DNA of 64,000 nucleotides from Natrinema gelatinilyticum (GCF_024266705.1 NZ_CP100756.1:1488001-1552000); one strand, 5' to 3'; positions 8,498-17,830 are shown, counted from the first letter of the stretch. Notes: a model not told the origin generated them from the sequence alone. Numbers and translations: made by a program.

Positions 8498-9517
8498 GTG
8501 ACACTCCCCGGCGTCTCGGCGACGGGGCCGGACCTCCTTCGGCTCGTCGCCATTCCCGTCTTCGCGTGGGTCGCAGTTCGAGACATCAAGACGAGACGTG
8601 TCTCGAGTACCGTCTGGGTCCCTCTCTCCCTTCTCGGCACGCTGGTGCTAGTATGGGACGGTTGGCTTGCCTGGACCGCCGGCGGGGACGGCTGGACCGT
8701 GGGTTTCCTCGTACCGACGGCGATCAGTCTGGGGCTTGTCGTCCCGATCGCGTACCTGTTCTGGTGGTTCGGCGGCTTCGGTGGGGCCGACGCGAAAGCG
8801 CTACTCGTACTGGCGGTGCTGTTTCCGACGGTTCCCGAATACACGCTCGGCTCGGTGACGGTTCCGCTCGAGCCGATACCGATCGGGGCATACTCGTTTT
8901 CCATTCTGACCAACGCCGTTCTCGTCGGTATCGCCCTGCCCGTCGTTCTCGCCGTTCGAAACGCTGCCGCGGGCCGGATCTCCCCGATCATGATCGTCGG
9001 CTGGCCAGTCTCCTGGGAGCAGATTCCGACGACCCACGGTCAGTTGCTCGAGGCGCCGACGGGACTCACTCGCGGTGGACTCGATCTCGACGCCCTGCGG
9101 ATGTATCTCCGCTGGCGAGGACTCTCGCTTTCGGACCTGCGCAAGTGCCCCGATCGATACCGCAATCCGGCAACGGTGCCCGCCGAACCGAACCCACCGA
9201 CCGACGGCGCGGTGACCGCAGAGACGAACACTCGAGGCGACGGCGGAGCGCTCGAGCAGCCCGACAGGAACTGCGCTTCGGAAGCGACCCGCGAGACGGC
9301 GGAATTCGAGGACCCGTGGGGGGCCAAGGCGTTCCTCGACGATATCGAGGGATCGGCATACGGGACGGCCCCGGGAACGCTTCGCGACGGCCTCGAAGTC
9401 CTCGTGACCGAGGAGACGGTCTGGGTCTCGCCGGGGACGCCGTTTCTCGTGCCGGTGTTCGCCGGACTGGTGATCGCGCTGGTTTACGGCGACCTGCTGT
9501 TGGGGACCCTGTTCTAA
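8498..9517 (+). CDS. pibD: Archaeal preflagellin/prepilin peptidase (A24 family)
   Basis: Membrane aspartic protease that processes type IV pilin-like signal peptides before pilus or archaellum assembly. The two catalytic aspartates are visible: D29 in VAVRDIKTRR after helix 1 and D98 in the FGGAD motif, the archaeal form of GxGD. An inserted soluble region (about residues 180-290) separates the N-terminal helices from the last membrane helices. I prefer the GTG at 8498; the frame is open from a GTG at 8447 and another GTG at 8489, so the true start is uncertain by up to 17 codons. Confidence 0.85.
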   Translation: MTLPGVSATGPDLLRLVAIPVFAWVAVRDIKTRRVSSTVWVPLSLLGTLVLVWDGWLAWTAGGDGWTVGFLVPTAISLGLVVPIAYLFWWFGGFGGADAKALLVLAVLFPTVPEYTLGSVTVPLEPIPIGAYSFSILTNAVLVGIALPVVLAVRNAAAGRISPIMIVGWPVSWEQIPTTHGQLLEAPTGLTRGGLDLDALRMYLRWRGLSLSDLRKCPDRYRNPATVPAEPNPPTDGAVTAETNTRGDGGALEQPDRNCASEATRETAEFEDPWGAKAFLDDIEGSAYGTAPGTLRDGLEVLVTEETVWVSPGTPFLVPVFAGLVIALVYGDLLLGTLF

Positions 9518-9518
9518 C

Positions 9519-9746
9519 TCAGCGGAACCGATCGTACAGCGGTACGAGGACCGTCCAGAAGAAGACGAAGGCAACGCCGACCCCGATCAAAACCAGCCAC
9601 GGCTCGCCACGGCCCATCGGAGGCCCCCTCGAGAGGAGGACGAACGTGCCCGCGAACAGCAGACAACAGACGAGGACGCTGCCGAGTTCGACGGCCGTGG
9701 TAATCGGATGTCGTCGGAACTGGGCCACGAAACCGGCGATAGTCAT
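9519..9746 (-). CDS. Small two-helix membrane protein
   Basis: 75 residues starting at the ATG 9744-9746 with two hydrophobic helices (VELGSVLVCCLLFAGTFVLL and WLVLIGVGVAFVFFWTVLV) joined by a short loop (SRGPPMGRGEP). It is convergent with pibD, their stop codons being 1 nt apart. No functional family is recognised; small membrane proteins like this are common beside haloarchaeal housekeeping genes. Confidence 0.7.
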   Translation of the reverse strand: MTIAGFVAQFRRHPITTAVELGSVLVCCLLFAGTFVLLSRGPPMGRGEPWLVLIGVGVAFVFFWTVLVPLYDRFR

Positions 9747-9910
9747 ACGAGGTATACGCGAGAGTCGCGCGCGGCCGGTAAAAACGTCCCGGCGCTCGAG
9801 CACGTGTGACCGTCGAGTCGGTGCCGAACGAGTCGGTGTGGAACGCGCTCTCAGAAGCGGTTCTCGGACGCGGTTATCGACCGGTGCGTCAGAAACGGAT
9901 TGCGGCCCCG

Positions 9911-10330
9911 TTAGGCTCGAGACTCGATCTTGCCGGCGATCTCGTCGAGTTCGTCGTCCGAAAGCTCGGGAAGGTCTCCAACGACGCCGTGGATCGGGCC
10001 GCCGCCGTCGCCCTCGAAGCGGGGCACGATGTGGCAATGGACGTGGGGCACCTCCTGGCCCGCGGCTTCACCGTTGTTGAACGCGACGGTGGTCGCGTCG
10101 GCGTCGACCGCTTCTTCGACGGCGGGGACCATGCGGTGGATCGTCGCGTAGAGATTCGTCACGAGGTCGTCGGGGACGTCGTTCAGCCGCTCGTACTCGT
10201 CTTTCGGAATCACCAGCGTGTGGCCGGGGGCCAGCGGATTGGCGTCGAGAAAGGCCATCGTCGTCTCGTCTTCGTACACGACTCGAGCGGGGATCTCCCC
10301 CTCGACGATCTTGCTGAAGATCGTACTCAT
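9911..10330 (-). CDS. HIT-family nucleotide hydrolase/transferase
   Basis: 139 residues starting at MSTIFSKIVEGEIP. The histidine triad HVHCH is at 96-100 (His96, His98, His100, pattern HxHxH followed by IVPR), which binds and attacks the nucleotide alpha-phosphate. The N-terminal ETTMAFLDANPLAPGHTLVIPK segment is diagnostic of the HINT branch. Likely an AMP-lysine or dinucleoside-type hydrolase; the natural substrate is not determined by sequence. Confidence 0.93.
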   Translation of the reverse strand: MSTIFSKIVEGEIPARVVYEDETTMAFLDANPLAPGHTLVIPKDEYERLNDVPDDLVTNLYATIHRMVPAVEEAVDADATTVAFNNGEAAGQEVPHVHCHIVPRFEGDGGGPIHGVVGDLPELSDDELDEIAGKIESRA

Positions 10331-10435
10331 ACGCGAATATGTGTCGGCTCGTCGTAAGTAGCTTACTCGCTGCATGGCGTTTCGCTCGTCCTGCGGTGCC
10401 GACCGGTCGGACGGGTGCGGGAATTCCGTCCCTCG

Positions 10436-10642
10436 ATGGTCGTCTCCATCTGGACGAGAATTGTGTCCTTTTTCGGCGGAATTCGTACGAAACTGAACGT
10501 GGTGAGAAAAATACTGAAAAGACTATATCTGTTGCCGAAGTATGCGACACGATTGCTCGGTCCGCTCGGTAACTCCCGGCGTACTGATAGGGACAGTGAC
10601 CGGGCGACGGCGCAAAGCGGCGCACTCGTTGGTGGTTCATAG
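10436..10642 (+). CDS. Possible small basic protein upstream of the glycerophosphotransferase-like gene
   Basis: A 68-codon frame starting MVVSIWTRIVSFFGGI ends with a TAG one base before the next gene's ATG. The first 45 residues alternate hydrophobic and Lys/Arg residues (amphipathic helix, no acidic bias), and the DNA is less GC-rich than its neighbours. The tight junction favours a coupled gene, but an AT-rich leader could open such a frame by chance. An AT-rich TATA-like stretch (ACTATATC near 10520) lies inside it, which argues that it may be only a leader. Confidence 0.3.
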   Translation: MVVSIWTRIVSFFGGIRTKLNVVRKILKRLYLLPKYATRLLGPLGNSRRTDRDSDRATAQSGALVGGS

Positions 10643-10643
10643 C

Positions 10644-11630
10644 ATGGTAGAGGTACTGTACGCGATAGAGCGACCGTTCATGCGGAAGACGTTCGAAGCG
10701 ATCGACCGGCACGTGGACGTCGAGTCGGCGTACATTCCGGTTCGAGCGGACGCGCTGAATTGCAGCGACCACATTACGGAAATCGAGGTGCAGAACCCCG
10801 ATGCGGTCGACAAGAACGTGCGATCGATCGATCCCGCCGTCGTCGTCTACAACCACCGATTCGGTATCGATCGGTTCACCTTCTACGAGGAGTATCCGCT
10901 CGTCCACGTTCGACACGGCGCGTCGATCGGTCGTGGTGAGATCGAGGTCACGTCGAAGACGATTCTCGAGCACGTCGACGCCGCGCTCGCACCCGGGGAA
11001 CGCTGGGCGCGAGCGTACCGCGCCGCCGCACCGCCGGACGTTCGGATCGCCGTCGTCGGCGTCCCGGAAGCCGACGCGCTGGTCGATGCGCCGGCGCCTC
11101 GAGCGCGCCGGGTGCTGTACGCGCCGACCAACTATCAGGTCGGCCGAGGCACGTACGCGAACACTGCCCGCTCGATCATCGAGTGCTTCGCCGATACGGC
11201 GTACGAACTTCTCTTTCGCCCCCATCCGACCGATAGGCGCGAAGGACCGGGTCTCCCCGTTACTCGTGAGTGCCGAGAGCTAATCGCCGACGTATCGAAC
11301 GTCGTATTCGATACGGCCACGACGCCCGTCGAGAGCATGCGTCGATCGGACGTCCTCATCTCGGATTACTCAGGCTCGATCACAGAGTGGCTCCACACGG
11401 GCCGCCCGCTCGTTCAACTGACGAATATCGACGCACTGGACCGCGAAATCCCCCGTATCGGCGTCACGACAGACGCGTTCGGCCTCGAACTCGTCGACGA
11501 TCTATACAGAAACGGCGCCCCTCCGACCGTGAAGCGGCGCCAGGCGTCGTGGCTTCAGTTTCTCGGCATTCCGATGGACGGACGAGCCAGCGAGCGCGCC
11601 GCGAGGGAGGTGTGCCAATGCACGGTGTGA
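10644..11630 (+). CDS. CDP-glycerol glycerophosphotransferase-like protein (TagB/TagF family)
   Basis: 328 residues. Family signatures are the HVRHGASIGRG region near 85, YAPTNYQ near 155, the RPHPTDRR motif near 190 and DVLISDYSGSITEW near 235, matching the conserved Gly/Asp/Ser residues of Glyphos_transf enzymes that add glycerol- or ribitol-phosphate from CDP-polyol. It is cytoplasmic or membrane-peripheral. The 3' end overlaps a nucleotidyltransferase gene by 13 nt, and a glycerophosphodiesterase gene follows, suggesting a polyol-phosphate surface or lipid decoration pathway (inference). Confidence 0.75.
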   Translation: MVEVLYAIERPFMRKTFEAIDRHVDVESAYIPVRADALNCSDHITEIEVQNPDAVDKNVRSIDPAVVVYNHRFGIDRFTFYEEYPLVHVRHGASIGRGEIEVTSKTILEHVDAALAPGERWARAYRAAAPPDVRIAVVGVPEADALVDAPAPRARRVLYAPTNYQVGRGTYANTARSIIECFADTAYELLFRPHPTDRREGPGLPVTRECRELIADVSNVVFDTATTPVESMRRSDVLISDYSGSITEWLHTGRPLVQLTNIDALDREIPRIGVTTDAFGLELVDDLYRNGAPPTVKRRQASWLQFLGIPMDGRASERAAREVCQCTV

Positions 11631-12298
11631 TTCTGGCCGCGGGCCGGGGCCGACGGATGGGACACTACACCGACGACCTCCCGAAAGCGTTCCTCGAGTT
11701 CGACGGTCGGACCCTGTACGACAGACAGCGCGCCCTGCTCGATCCACACGTCGACGGAACGAGCGTCGTGCTGGGATATCACCACGAGACAGTTCTCGAC
11801 AGGTATGAGCCCGAGGATCCGATCGTTCTCGGGGCGTGGGCCAGCTACGAGAACGCCGCGTCGTTACTGCTCGCCCTCAGACGAATCGACGACGACATAC
11901 TGGTTCTGAACGGCGACGTGCTCGTCGACGAACGCGAAATTGATCAGCTCGCGGCGGAGTTCGACGCTCTGTCGGGCCGTTTCAACATCGTCGGGTGTAT
12001 CCCCGGACTGCAGGACTCGGAGACGGCGATTCGCTGGGACGATTCTGGACGCGTGACGGCCTACGGGCTCATCAAAGGTCACCAGCACGCCGGATTTGGC
12101 ATCGTGAGCCGCCACCATCGGTCGTCGGCAATCCGAATTCTGCGCGAACGGCTCCACGACTGGTATCCCTGCGTGTACCCGCGGACGCCGACACGACCGC
12201 TGTTGATCCCGGCCGACCGACACATCGAGATCAATCGACCGCTCGACCTCGAGCGGGCTCGAGCGTGGCTCTCATCCGAGCGGATTCAGTGTGCGTGA
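11618..12298 (+). CDS. Sugar-phosphate / polyol-phosphate nucleotidyltransferase
   Basis: 226 residues. The nucleotide-binding signature AAGRGRRMG is at residues 7-15, followed by LPKAFLEFDG and the metal-binding LNGDVLVD near 100. The fold is that of GlmU/RmlA-type nucleotidyltransferases; short members include choline-phosphate and polyol-phosphate cytidylyltransferases. With the overlapping CDP-glycerol-dependent transferase gene, a CTP-dependent polyol-phosphate activation is the most economical reading, but this is inference. A strong Shine-Dalgarno-like GGGAGG precedes the ATG at 11618. Confidence 0.75.
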   Translation: MHGVILAAGRGRRMGHYTDDLPKAFLEFDGRTLYDRQRALLDPHVDGTSVVLGYHHETVLDRYEPEDPIVLGAWASYENAASLLLALRRIDDDILVLNGDVLVDEREIDQLAAEFDALSGRFNIVGCIPGLQDSETAIRWDDSGRVTAYGLIKGHQHAGFGIVSRHHRSSAIRILRERLHDWYPCVYPRTPTRPLLIPADRHIEINRPLDLERARAWLSSERIQCA

Positions 12299-12485
12299 TC
12301 GGCGGTCAATGAGGGGGAATCGACCGCCTCGGACGCGACGACCTCAAGCGGCGATGATACACGGTCGTCTACCACCGGACGTTCACTGACGTGATGGTCA
12401 CCATCCGAGAACATTCTGTACAAACGTCATGGAAACGATCGGGAACCACAATATTGATAGCTGTTGCCTGATGGGAACCCGATAG

Positions 12486-13187
12486 ATGGAGATTATCGGC
12501 CATCGTGGCTGTGCAGATCAGTTCCCGGAAAATACCCTCCTCGCGATCCGCGAAGCTGCCCGACGGCTTCCCGCAGTCGAGATCGACGTTCGACGGTGCG
12601 AGTCGGACGAACTCGTGGTGTTCCACGACGAGACCCTAGAGCGCGTCACCGACGCGGACGGCCGCGTCGCCGAGACGTCCTGGTCAGACCTCACCGAACT
12701 CACTGTCCTCGACTCCGGGGAACCGATTCCCCGTCTCGAGACAGTGCTACATGCCATTCCGGACGGGACGACCGTGCAGATGGAACTCAAAGAAACGGGT
12801 CTCGCCGCCGACGCGATGCAACTCGCGATGGCGGCCGGCGCAGACGTCCGCGTCACGTCGTTTCTTCCCGACGCTCTCGCGGAAGTACAGGCAAGCTGTC
12901 TAGACGTTCCGAACGGTCTCCTCTTCGGTGAAGAGCCCGATACCAACCTCTCTCGAGCCGTCGATCTGGAGTGTACCCACGTGGGTCCGCATTACGATCT
13001 CTGCATCGACACCGACGTCGTTTCCGCGGCACGCGACCACGGACTCGACGTCATCGCCTGGAAGGCGGCGCGAACGGTCGACGACGTGCGCGCCCTGTAC
13101 GAGGCCGACGTCGATGGGGTCACCGCAGATCGGTGGGACGTTTCGCCACCCTCGCTCGCAGCAACTGCCGAACCACAGCGGCTGTAG
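12486..13187 (+). CDS. ugpQ: Glycerophosphodiester phosphodiesterase
   Basis: 233 residues with the GDPD-family signatures IGHRGCADQFPENT at the N-terminus (catalytic His6 and the metal-binding Glu of PENT), EIDVRRCESDELVVFHDETLERVTD, MELKETG and the C-terminal VIAWKA/VDGVTAD strands. It hydrolyses glycerophosphodiesters to glycerol-3-phosphate and an alcohol. It follows the glycerophosphotransferase-like genes after a 187-bp gap with its own probable promoter, so it may share the pathway without being in the same transcript. Confidence 0.88.
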   Translation: MEIIGHRGCADQFPENTLLAIREAARRLPAVEIDVRRCESDELVVFHDETLERVTDADGRVAETSWSDLTELTVLDSGEPIPRLETVLHAIPDGTTVQMELKETGLAADAMQLAMAAGADVRVTSFLPDALAEVQASCLDVPNGLLFGEEPDTNLSRAVDLECTHVGPHYDLCIDTDVVSAARDHGLDVIAWKAARTVDDVRALYEADVDGVTADRWDVSPPSLAATAEPQRL

Positions 13188-13253
13188 CGATCCGATATGC
13201 GAATTCGGGCCGCGCGACTCGGCTTCGGCGCGGTCCGTCGGCTATCCGTCGAC

Positions 13254-13931
13254 TCAGCGACGGATCTCGTCGAGTGTGTCCCGAATCGCCTTGAGGTACT
13301 CCTCCGGCTCGAATCCGAGCCTGGCGATCCAGATGTCCTGATACGACGGGTGCAGAATCGGGACGAGGGAGACCTCGAGTCGCTCACACCACACTGGCTC
13401 GAGGACGCGGTCGAGAAAGCCATCGAGTTCGCGCCCCTCGGCCGCGAGTATGGTCGACGTGGCGTGTTTGCCGGTCGCGAGAACGACCGTCGGATCGACG
13501 TCGGTGAGTTCGGTTCGCAGGTGGGGTCGGCAGTTCGCCCGTTCCTCGGGCGTCGGTTCGCGGTTCGTTGTCGGGTCGTCCGGGTCGGCCGGGAAACACT
13601 TCACCGCGTTCGTGTAATAAGCCTCGTCATCGTAGCCGATTCGCTCGAGCATGCGCCGAATTCGACGGCCGGAGTGACGCGAGGTGTAAGCCTTGCCGGT
13701 CCAGTTGCCACCGCGCCAGCGGTCGGCCTCGGGGGTTCCGTAGCCGGGCGCCTCACCGACGACCACGATGTCTGCCTCGAGACTGCCAGTTCCCCACGAA
13801 ATACACTCCCGAGAGTCGGCCAGTGCCGAACACCGCGAACAGTCCGCCTCGAGAACGTTGCGACTGGCCGGAACGGCAGGTTCGTCGATGCGAGTCGATT
13901 CGGGATCGGAGTCGGATGCGGGCACATTCAC
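13254..13931 (-). CDS. Uracil-DNA glycosylase, family-4-like with Fe-S cluster cysteines
   Basis: About 225 residues from the GTG at 13931 (the frame is open to 13979). Motif A is VVGEAPGYGTPEAD, motif B region NAVKCFP and motif C HPSYQ. Four cysteines sit in the positions that ligate the 4Fe-4S cluster of thermophile-type UDGs: Cys-x2-Cys near the N-terminus (ADCSRC), one in KCFP and one in NCRPH. It removes uracil from DNA for base excision repair. Convergent with the glycerophosphodiesterase gene. Confidence 0.88.
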   Translation of the reverse strand: MNVPASDSDPESTRIDEPAVPASRNVLEADCSRCSALADSRECISWGTGSLEADIVVVGEAPGYGTPEADRWRGGNWTGKAYTSRHSGRRIRRMLERIGYDDEAYYTNAVKCFPADPDDPTTNREPTPEERANCRPHLRTELTDVDPTVVLATGKHATSTILAAEGRELDGFLDRVLEPVWCERLEVSLVPILHPSYQDIWIARLGFEPEEYLKAIRDTLDEIRR

Positions 13932-14043
13932 CCGTCCGTCCGCGATAGCCGAGTGCGAATCGGTTCGGCACGGCCGCAATCGTGCAGTTGCGTCGCACGC
14001 GAGGGGACAGGTTTACCTTCGGTGGATGGGTAATAGACCGCTA

Positions 14044-14274
14044 ATGACATCCATCGGTCCGGAACTACTCGCGGAATCGCTGTCGCTGGTCGTCTATACG
14101 ATCGTCGCCGGGGTATTGACGGTCGGCGGCGTCCTCGTCGAACAGGCGAGCGTCCAGCATCTGGGAGCAGGCGAGGCCATGATCGCGCTGTGGCTCGCCG
14201 TGCTCGGCGGCGTCATGCTCTACGCGGGCGCATACGAACTCGGCTACCAGAAGGTTCTCTCGGAATACGTCTAG
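14044..14274 (+). CDS. Small two-helix membrane protein
   Basis: 76 residues from the ATG 14044, with two hydrophobic segments (LSLVVYTIVAGVLTVGGVLV and MIALWLAVLGGVMLYAGAY) and a short polar C-terminus. I do not recognise a characterised family. It lies 91 bp before ileS on the same strand. Confidence 0.65.
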   Translation: MTSIGPELLAESLSLVVYTIVAGVLTVGGVLVEQASVQHLGAGEAMIALWLAVLGGVMLYAGAYELGYQKVLSEYV

Positions 14275-14364
14275 GCTAAGACGGCTTCGGTCCGGGTGAG
14301 AGAGCGGAGACGAGCGACCCGCGATATCGATTCCTCTTTACTCCCGGAGGCGGTTAGGTCGGGT

Positions 14365-17300
14365 ATGAGCAGGTTCGGCGAGGTCGACGACCAGTACGAC
14401 CCAGACCGACTCGAGCAGCGGATCTTCGAGTACTGGGACGACGTCGACGCCTACGAACAGACGGTCGAGCACCGATCGGACGGTGAATCCTACTTCTTCG
14501 TCGACGGCCCGCCGTACACGTCGGGGTCGGCGCACATGGGGACGACTTGGAACAAGTCGCTGAAGGACGTCTACATCCGCTACCTCCGGATGCAGGGGTA
14601 CGACGTGACGGACCGCCCGGGCTATGACATGCACGGACTGCCCATCGAGACCCGCGTCGAGGAGCGACTTGGATTCGAGAACAAGAAGGATATCGAGGAG
14701 TACGGCGAGGAGAACTTCATCGAAGCCTGCAAAGAGTACGCCGAGGAGCAACTCGAGGGACTTCAGTCGGATTTCCAGGATTTCGGCGTCTGGATGGACT
14801 GGGAGAACCCCTATCGAACGGTCAGCCCGGAGTACATGGAGGCAGCCTGGTGGGGCTTTTCGAAGGCCGCCGATCGCGGCTTGGTCGAGAAGGGGCATCG
14901 CTCCATTTCCCAGTGTCCGCGCTGTGAAACGGCCATCGCGAACAACGAAGTCGAGTACGAAGACGTCGAGGACCCCTCGGTCTACGTGAAATTCGACCTG
15001 ACGGACCGCGGGGGATCGATCGTCATCTGGACGACGACCCCATGGACGATCCCGGCGAACACCTTCGTCGCGGTCGACGAAGAGGGCGAGTACGTCGGCG
15101 TTCGCGCCGAGAAAGACGGTGACGACGAACTCCTGTACGTCGCGGAACCGAAAGTCGAGGACGTCCTGGGTGAGGGCCGCTACGAGGACTACGAAATCGT
15201 CGAGGAACGCACCGGCGAGGAGTTGATCGGCTGGTCGTACGAGCACCCCCTGTCCGACGAGGTCCCCGAACATCCGACCCACGAGGGCGCACTCGAGGTC
15301 TACGCCGCCGACTACGTCGACGTTCACGGCGATGGGACCGGCCTCGTTCACTCCGCACCCGGTCACGGTGAGGAAGACTTCGAGCGCGGCCGCGAACTCG
15401 GGTTCCCGATCTTCTGTCCGGTCGGCGGGGACGGCGTCTACACCGACGAAGCGGGCGTGTACGCGGGACAGTTCGTCAAGGACGCCGACGACGAAATCAT
15501 GGCGGATCTGGACGACAACGGTGCGCTGCTTGCGTCTGGCACCGTCGAGCACAGTTACGGCCACTGCTGGCGCTGTGACACGGGAATCCTCCAGATCGTC
15601 ACGGACCAGTGGTTCATCACGATCACTGACATCAAAGACGACCTCCTCGCGAACATCGAGGACAGCGAGTGGCACCCCGAGTGGGCCCGCGACAGTCGGT
15701 TCCGCGATTTCGTCGAAGAGGCGCCCGACTGGAACGTCTCCCGGCAGCGCTACTGGGGAATCCCGCTCCCGATCTGGACGCCCGAGGATCGAGATGACGA
15801 CGAGGACATGATTGTTATCTCAACGCGCGAAGAACTCGCGGAGCGCGTCGATCAGGTCATCGACCCCGAGGACGTCGACCTCCACAAGGACACGGTCGAC
15901 GAATTGACCATCACCGAGGACGGGACGACCTACACGCGCGTTCCCGACGTCTTCGACGTCTGGCTCGACTCTTCCGTCGCGTCGTGGGGGACCCTCGACT
16001 ACCCCTCTGACGACAGCAAGTTCGACGAACTCTGGCCGGCGGACTTCATCCTCGAGGCCCACGACCAGACACGCGGCTGGTTCTGGTCCCAGCTGGGGAT
16101 GGGAACCGCCGCGATCGGCGAGATTCCCTATCAAGAGGTGCTGATGCACGGCCACGCGCTGATGCCGGACGGACGGGCGATGTCGAAGTCCAAGGACATC
16201 CTGATCGACCCGCACGAGGCGATCGATCGTCACGGCCGGGACGTCATGCGCATGTTCCTGCTGTCGAACAACCCGCAGGGCGACGACATGCGCTTTTCCT
16301 GGAACGGCATGCAGACAATGGAGAACCACCTTCGGACGCTATGGAACGTCTTCCGGTTCCCGCTGCCGTACATGCGGTTAGACGAGTTCGATCCGCAGGA
16401 AACAGGCCTTTCGAACGTCGACGACGATCTCGAGCTGATCGACGAGTGGGTGCTGGCCCGGCTCCAGTCCACCAAAGCCGAGATGACCGAGCACTTCGAG
16501 GACTTCCGACAGGACCGCGCCGTCGACGCGCTCGTCGAGTTCATCGTCGAGGACGTCTCTCGGTTCTACGTGCAGGCCGTCCGCGAGCGCATGTGGGAGG
16601 AAGAAGACAGCGCCTCGAAGACGGCAGCCTACGCGACGATCTACCGCGTGCTTCGAGAGAGCGTCACCCTCCTCGCGCCATATGCGCCCTTTATCAGCGA
16701 GAAGATCTACGGGACAGTGACCGGCGACGCCGAGTACGATACCGTCCACATGTCCGACTGGCCCGCCGTCGAGGAGTACTGGGTCGACGAACAGCTCGAG
16801 GAGGACGTCGCACTCCTCCGGGCGATCGAGGAAGCGGGCGCGAACGCCCGCCAGCAGGCTGGCCGCAAGCTGCGCTGGCCGGTGGCGCGAGTGGTCGTCG
16901 CCGCAGACGACGAACGAGTCGTCGAGGCCGTCGAGCGCCACACCAGCCTCCTCGAGGATCGGCTCAATGCGCGCGCGGTCGAACTCGTGGCGCCCGACGA
17001 CCGATGGGGCGAACTCGAGTACAGCGCGGAGGCCGACATGAGTGAGCTTGGCCCGGCGTTCGGCGACCGCGCCGGGCAGGTCATGAACGCGCTCAACGAG
17101 GCTCGCATCGACGAGCCGACCCTCGAATCGATCGAGACTGCCGTCGACGACTACCTCGAGGACGACGAATCCATCACTGACGAGATGGTCTCGTTCGTCA
17201 CCCAGACGCCCGACGGCGTCGCCGGCACCGCGTTCGGTACCGACGGCGACGACCGCGGCGTGGTCTACGTCGACGTCTCGCTAACCGACGACATCGAGAG

Positions 17301-17571
17301 CGAGGGCTACGCCCGCGAGGTCATTCGCCGCGTCCAGGAGATGCGCAAGGACCTCGACCTCGACGTGGAAGAGCGGATCGCACTCGACCTCGACATCGAC
17401 GACGTTCGGGTCGCCGAGCTGGTCGCCGAGCGCGAGGACCTGATCGGTGAGGAGGTCCGCGCCGACGAACTCCGGACGGTCGAAGACGGTCACCGCAAAG
17501 AGTGGGACGTCGACGGTGTGACGATGGAAATCGCCATCGAGCCGCTGGCAGCGGCGGAAGCGTCTGACTAG
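14365..17571 (+). CDS. ileS: Isoleucyl-tRNA synthetase
   Basis: 1068 residues, the usual archaeal length. The HIGH motif appears as HMGT at His57 in PPYTSGSAHMGTTWNK, and KMSKS as MSKSKDI near residue 605. The editing (CP1) domain with WTTTPWTIPAN and GTGLVHSAPGHGEEDF lies between them, and the anticodon-binding and C-terminal domains follow. I chose the ATG at 14365 (MSRFGEVDDQYDP) over the upstream GTG at 14296 because the extra residues do not match the family. Confidence 0.97.
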   Translation: MSRFGEVDDQYDPDRLEQRIFEYWDDVDAYEQTVEHRSDGESYFFVDGPPYTSGSAHMGTTWNKSLKDVYIRYLRMQGYDVTDRPGYDMHGLPIETRVEERLGFENKKDIEEYGEENFIEACKEYAEEQLEGLQSDFQDFGVWMDWENPYRTVSPEYMEAAWWGFSKAADRGLVEKGHRSISQCPRCETAIANNEVEYEDVEDPSVYVKFDLTDRGGSIVIWTTTPWTIPANTFVAVDEEGEYVGVRAEKDGDDELLYVAEPKVEDVLGEGRYEDYEIVEERTGEELIGWSYEHPLSDEVPEHPTHEGALEVYAADYVDVHGDGTGLVHSAPGHGEEDFERGRELGFPIFCPVGGDGVYTDEAGVYAGQFVKDADDEIMADLDDNGALLASGTVEHSYGHCWRCDTGILQIVTDQWFITITDIKDDLLANIEDSEWHPEWARDSRFRDFVEEAPDWNVSRQRYWGIPLPIWTPEDRDDDEDMIVISTREELAERVDQVIDPEDVDLHKDTVDELTITEDGTTYTRVPDVFDVWLDSSVASWGTLDYPSDDSKFDELWPADFILEAHDQTRGWFWSQLGMGTAAIGEIPYQEVLMHGHALMPDGRAMSKSKDILIDPHEAIDRHGRDVMRMFLLSNNPQGDDMRFSWNGMQTMENHLRTLWNVFRFPLPYMRLDEFDPQETGLSNVDDDLELIDEWVLARLQSTKAEMTEHFEDFRQDRAVDALVEFIVEDVSRFYVQAVRERMWEEEDSASKTAAYATIYRVLRESVTLLAPYAPFISEKIYGTVTGDAEYDTVHMSDWPAVEEYWVDEQLEEDVALLRAIEEAGANARQQAGRKLRWPVARVVVAADDERVVEAVERHTSLLEDRLNARAVELVAPDDRWGELEYSAEADMSELGPAFGDRAGQVMNALNEARIDEPTLESIETAVDDYLEDDESITDEMVSFVTQTPDGVAGTAFGTDGDDRGVVYVDVSLTDDIESEGYAREVIRRVQEMRKDLDLDVEERIALDLDIDDVRVAELVAEREDLIGEEVRADELRTVEDGHRKEWDVDGVTMEIAIEPLAAAEASD

Positions 17572-17726
17572 TCGGCGTCGCTCTCGTACCTGTGGTGCTC
17601 GTCGGATCGCTCTCAGACAGCGTCGGGTCGATCAATGGCAACCCCGGCGTGGATCTCTCGGGGACCCAGTCGACCGGGCCAGAGGTAGAGTCGATAGACG
17701 CTGGCCCGACTTATCGTCCGGAACGA

Positions 17727-17789
17727 CGACGGCCGCGAGACTCGACGGGATGCCAGAGTTCGGCGTTCCGGCGAGTCTCGCGGCCGTCG
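17727..17789. terminator. Perfect 18-bp inverted repeat between convergent genes
   Basis: CGACGGCCGCGAGACTCG at 17727-17744 is repeated as its exact reverse complement at 17772-17789, with a 27-nt loop. The position between ileS and the convergent H-NOX-like gene fits a bidirectional terminator or mRNA-end stabiliser. There is no U-run, which haloarchaeal termination normally uses, so a different role or a mobile-element remnant is possible. Confidence 0.5.
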
Positions 17790-17830
17790 CAACGGTGCTT
17801 TTCGGCGCACTGCAGGCTCGCCGTCGCTGA
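17750..17830 (+). CDS. Possible 26-residue hydrophobic microprotein
   Basis: The frame from ATG 17750 reads MPEFGVPASLAAVATVLFGA followed by six mostly basic residues, i.e. one transmembrane helix with a positive tail. It starts in the loop of the 18-bp hairpin and its codons pass through the right arm. The composition is protein-like, but the arm is constrained by pairing, so a chance frame cannot be excluded. Confidence 0.3.
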   Translation: MPEFGVPASLAAVATVLFGALQARRR

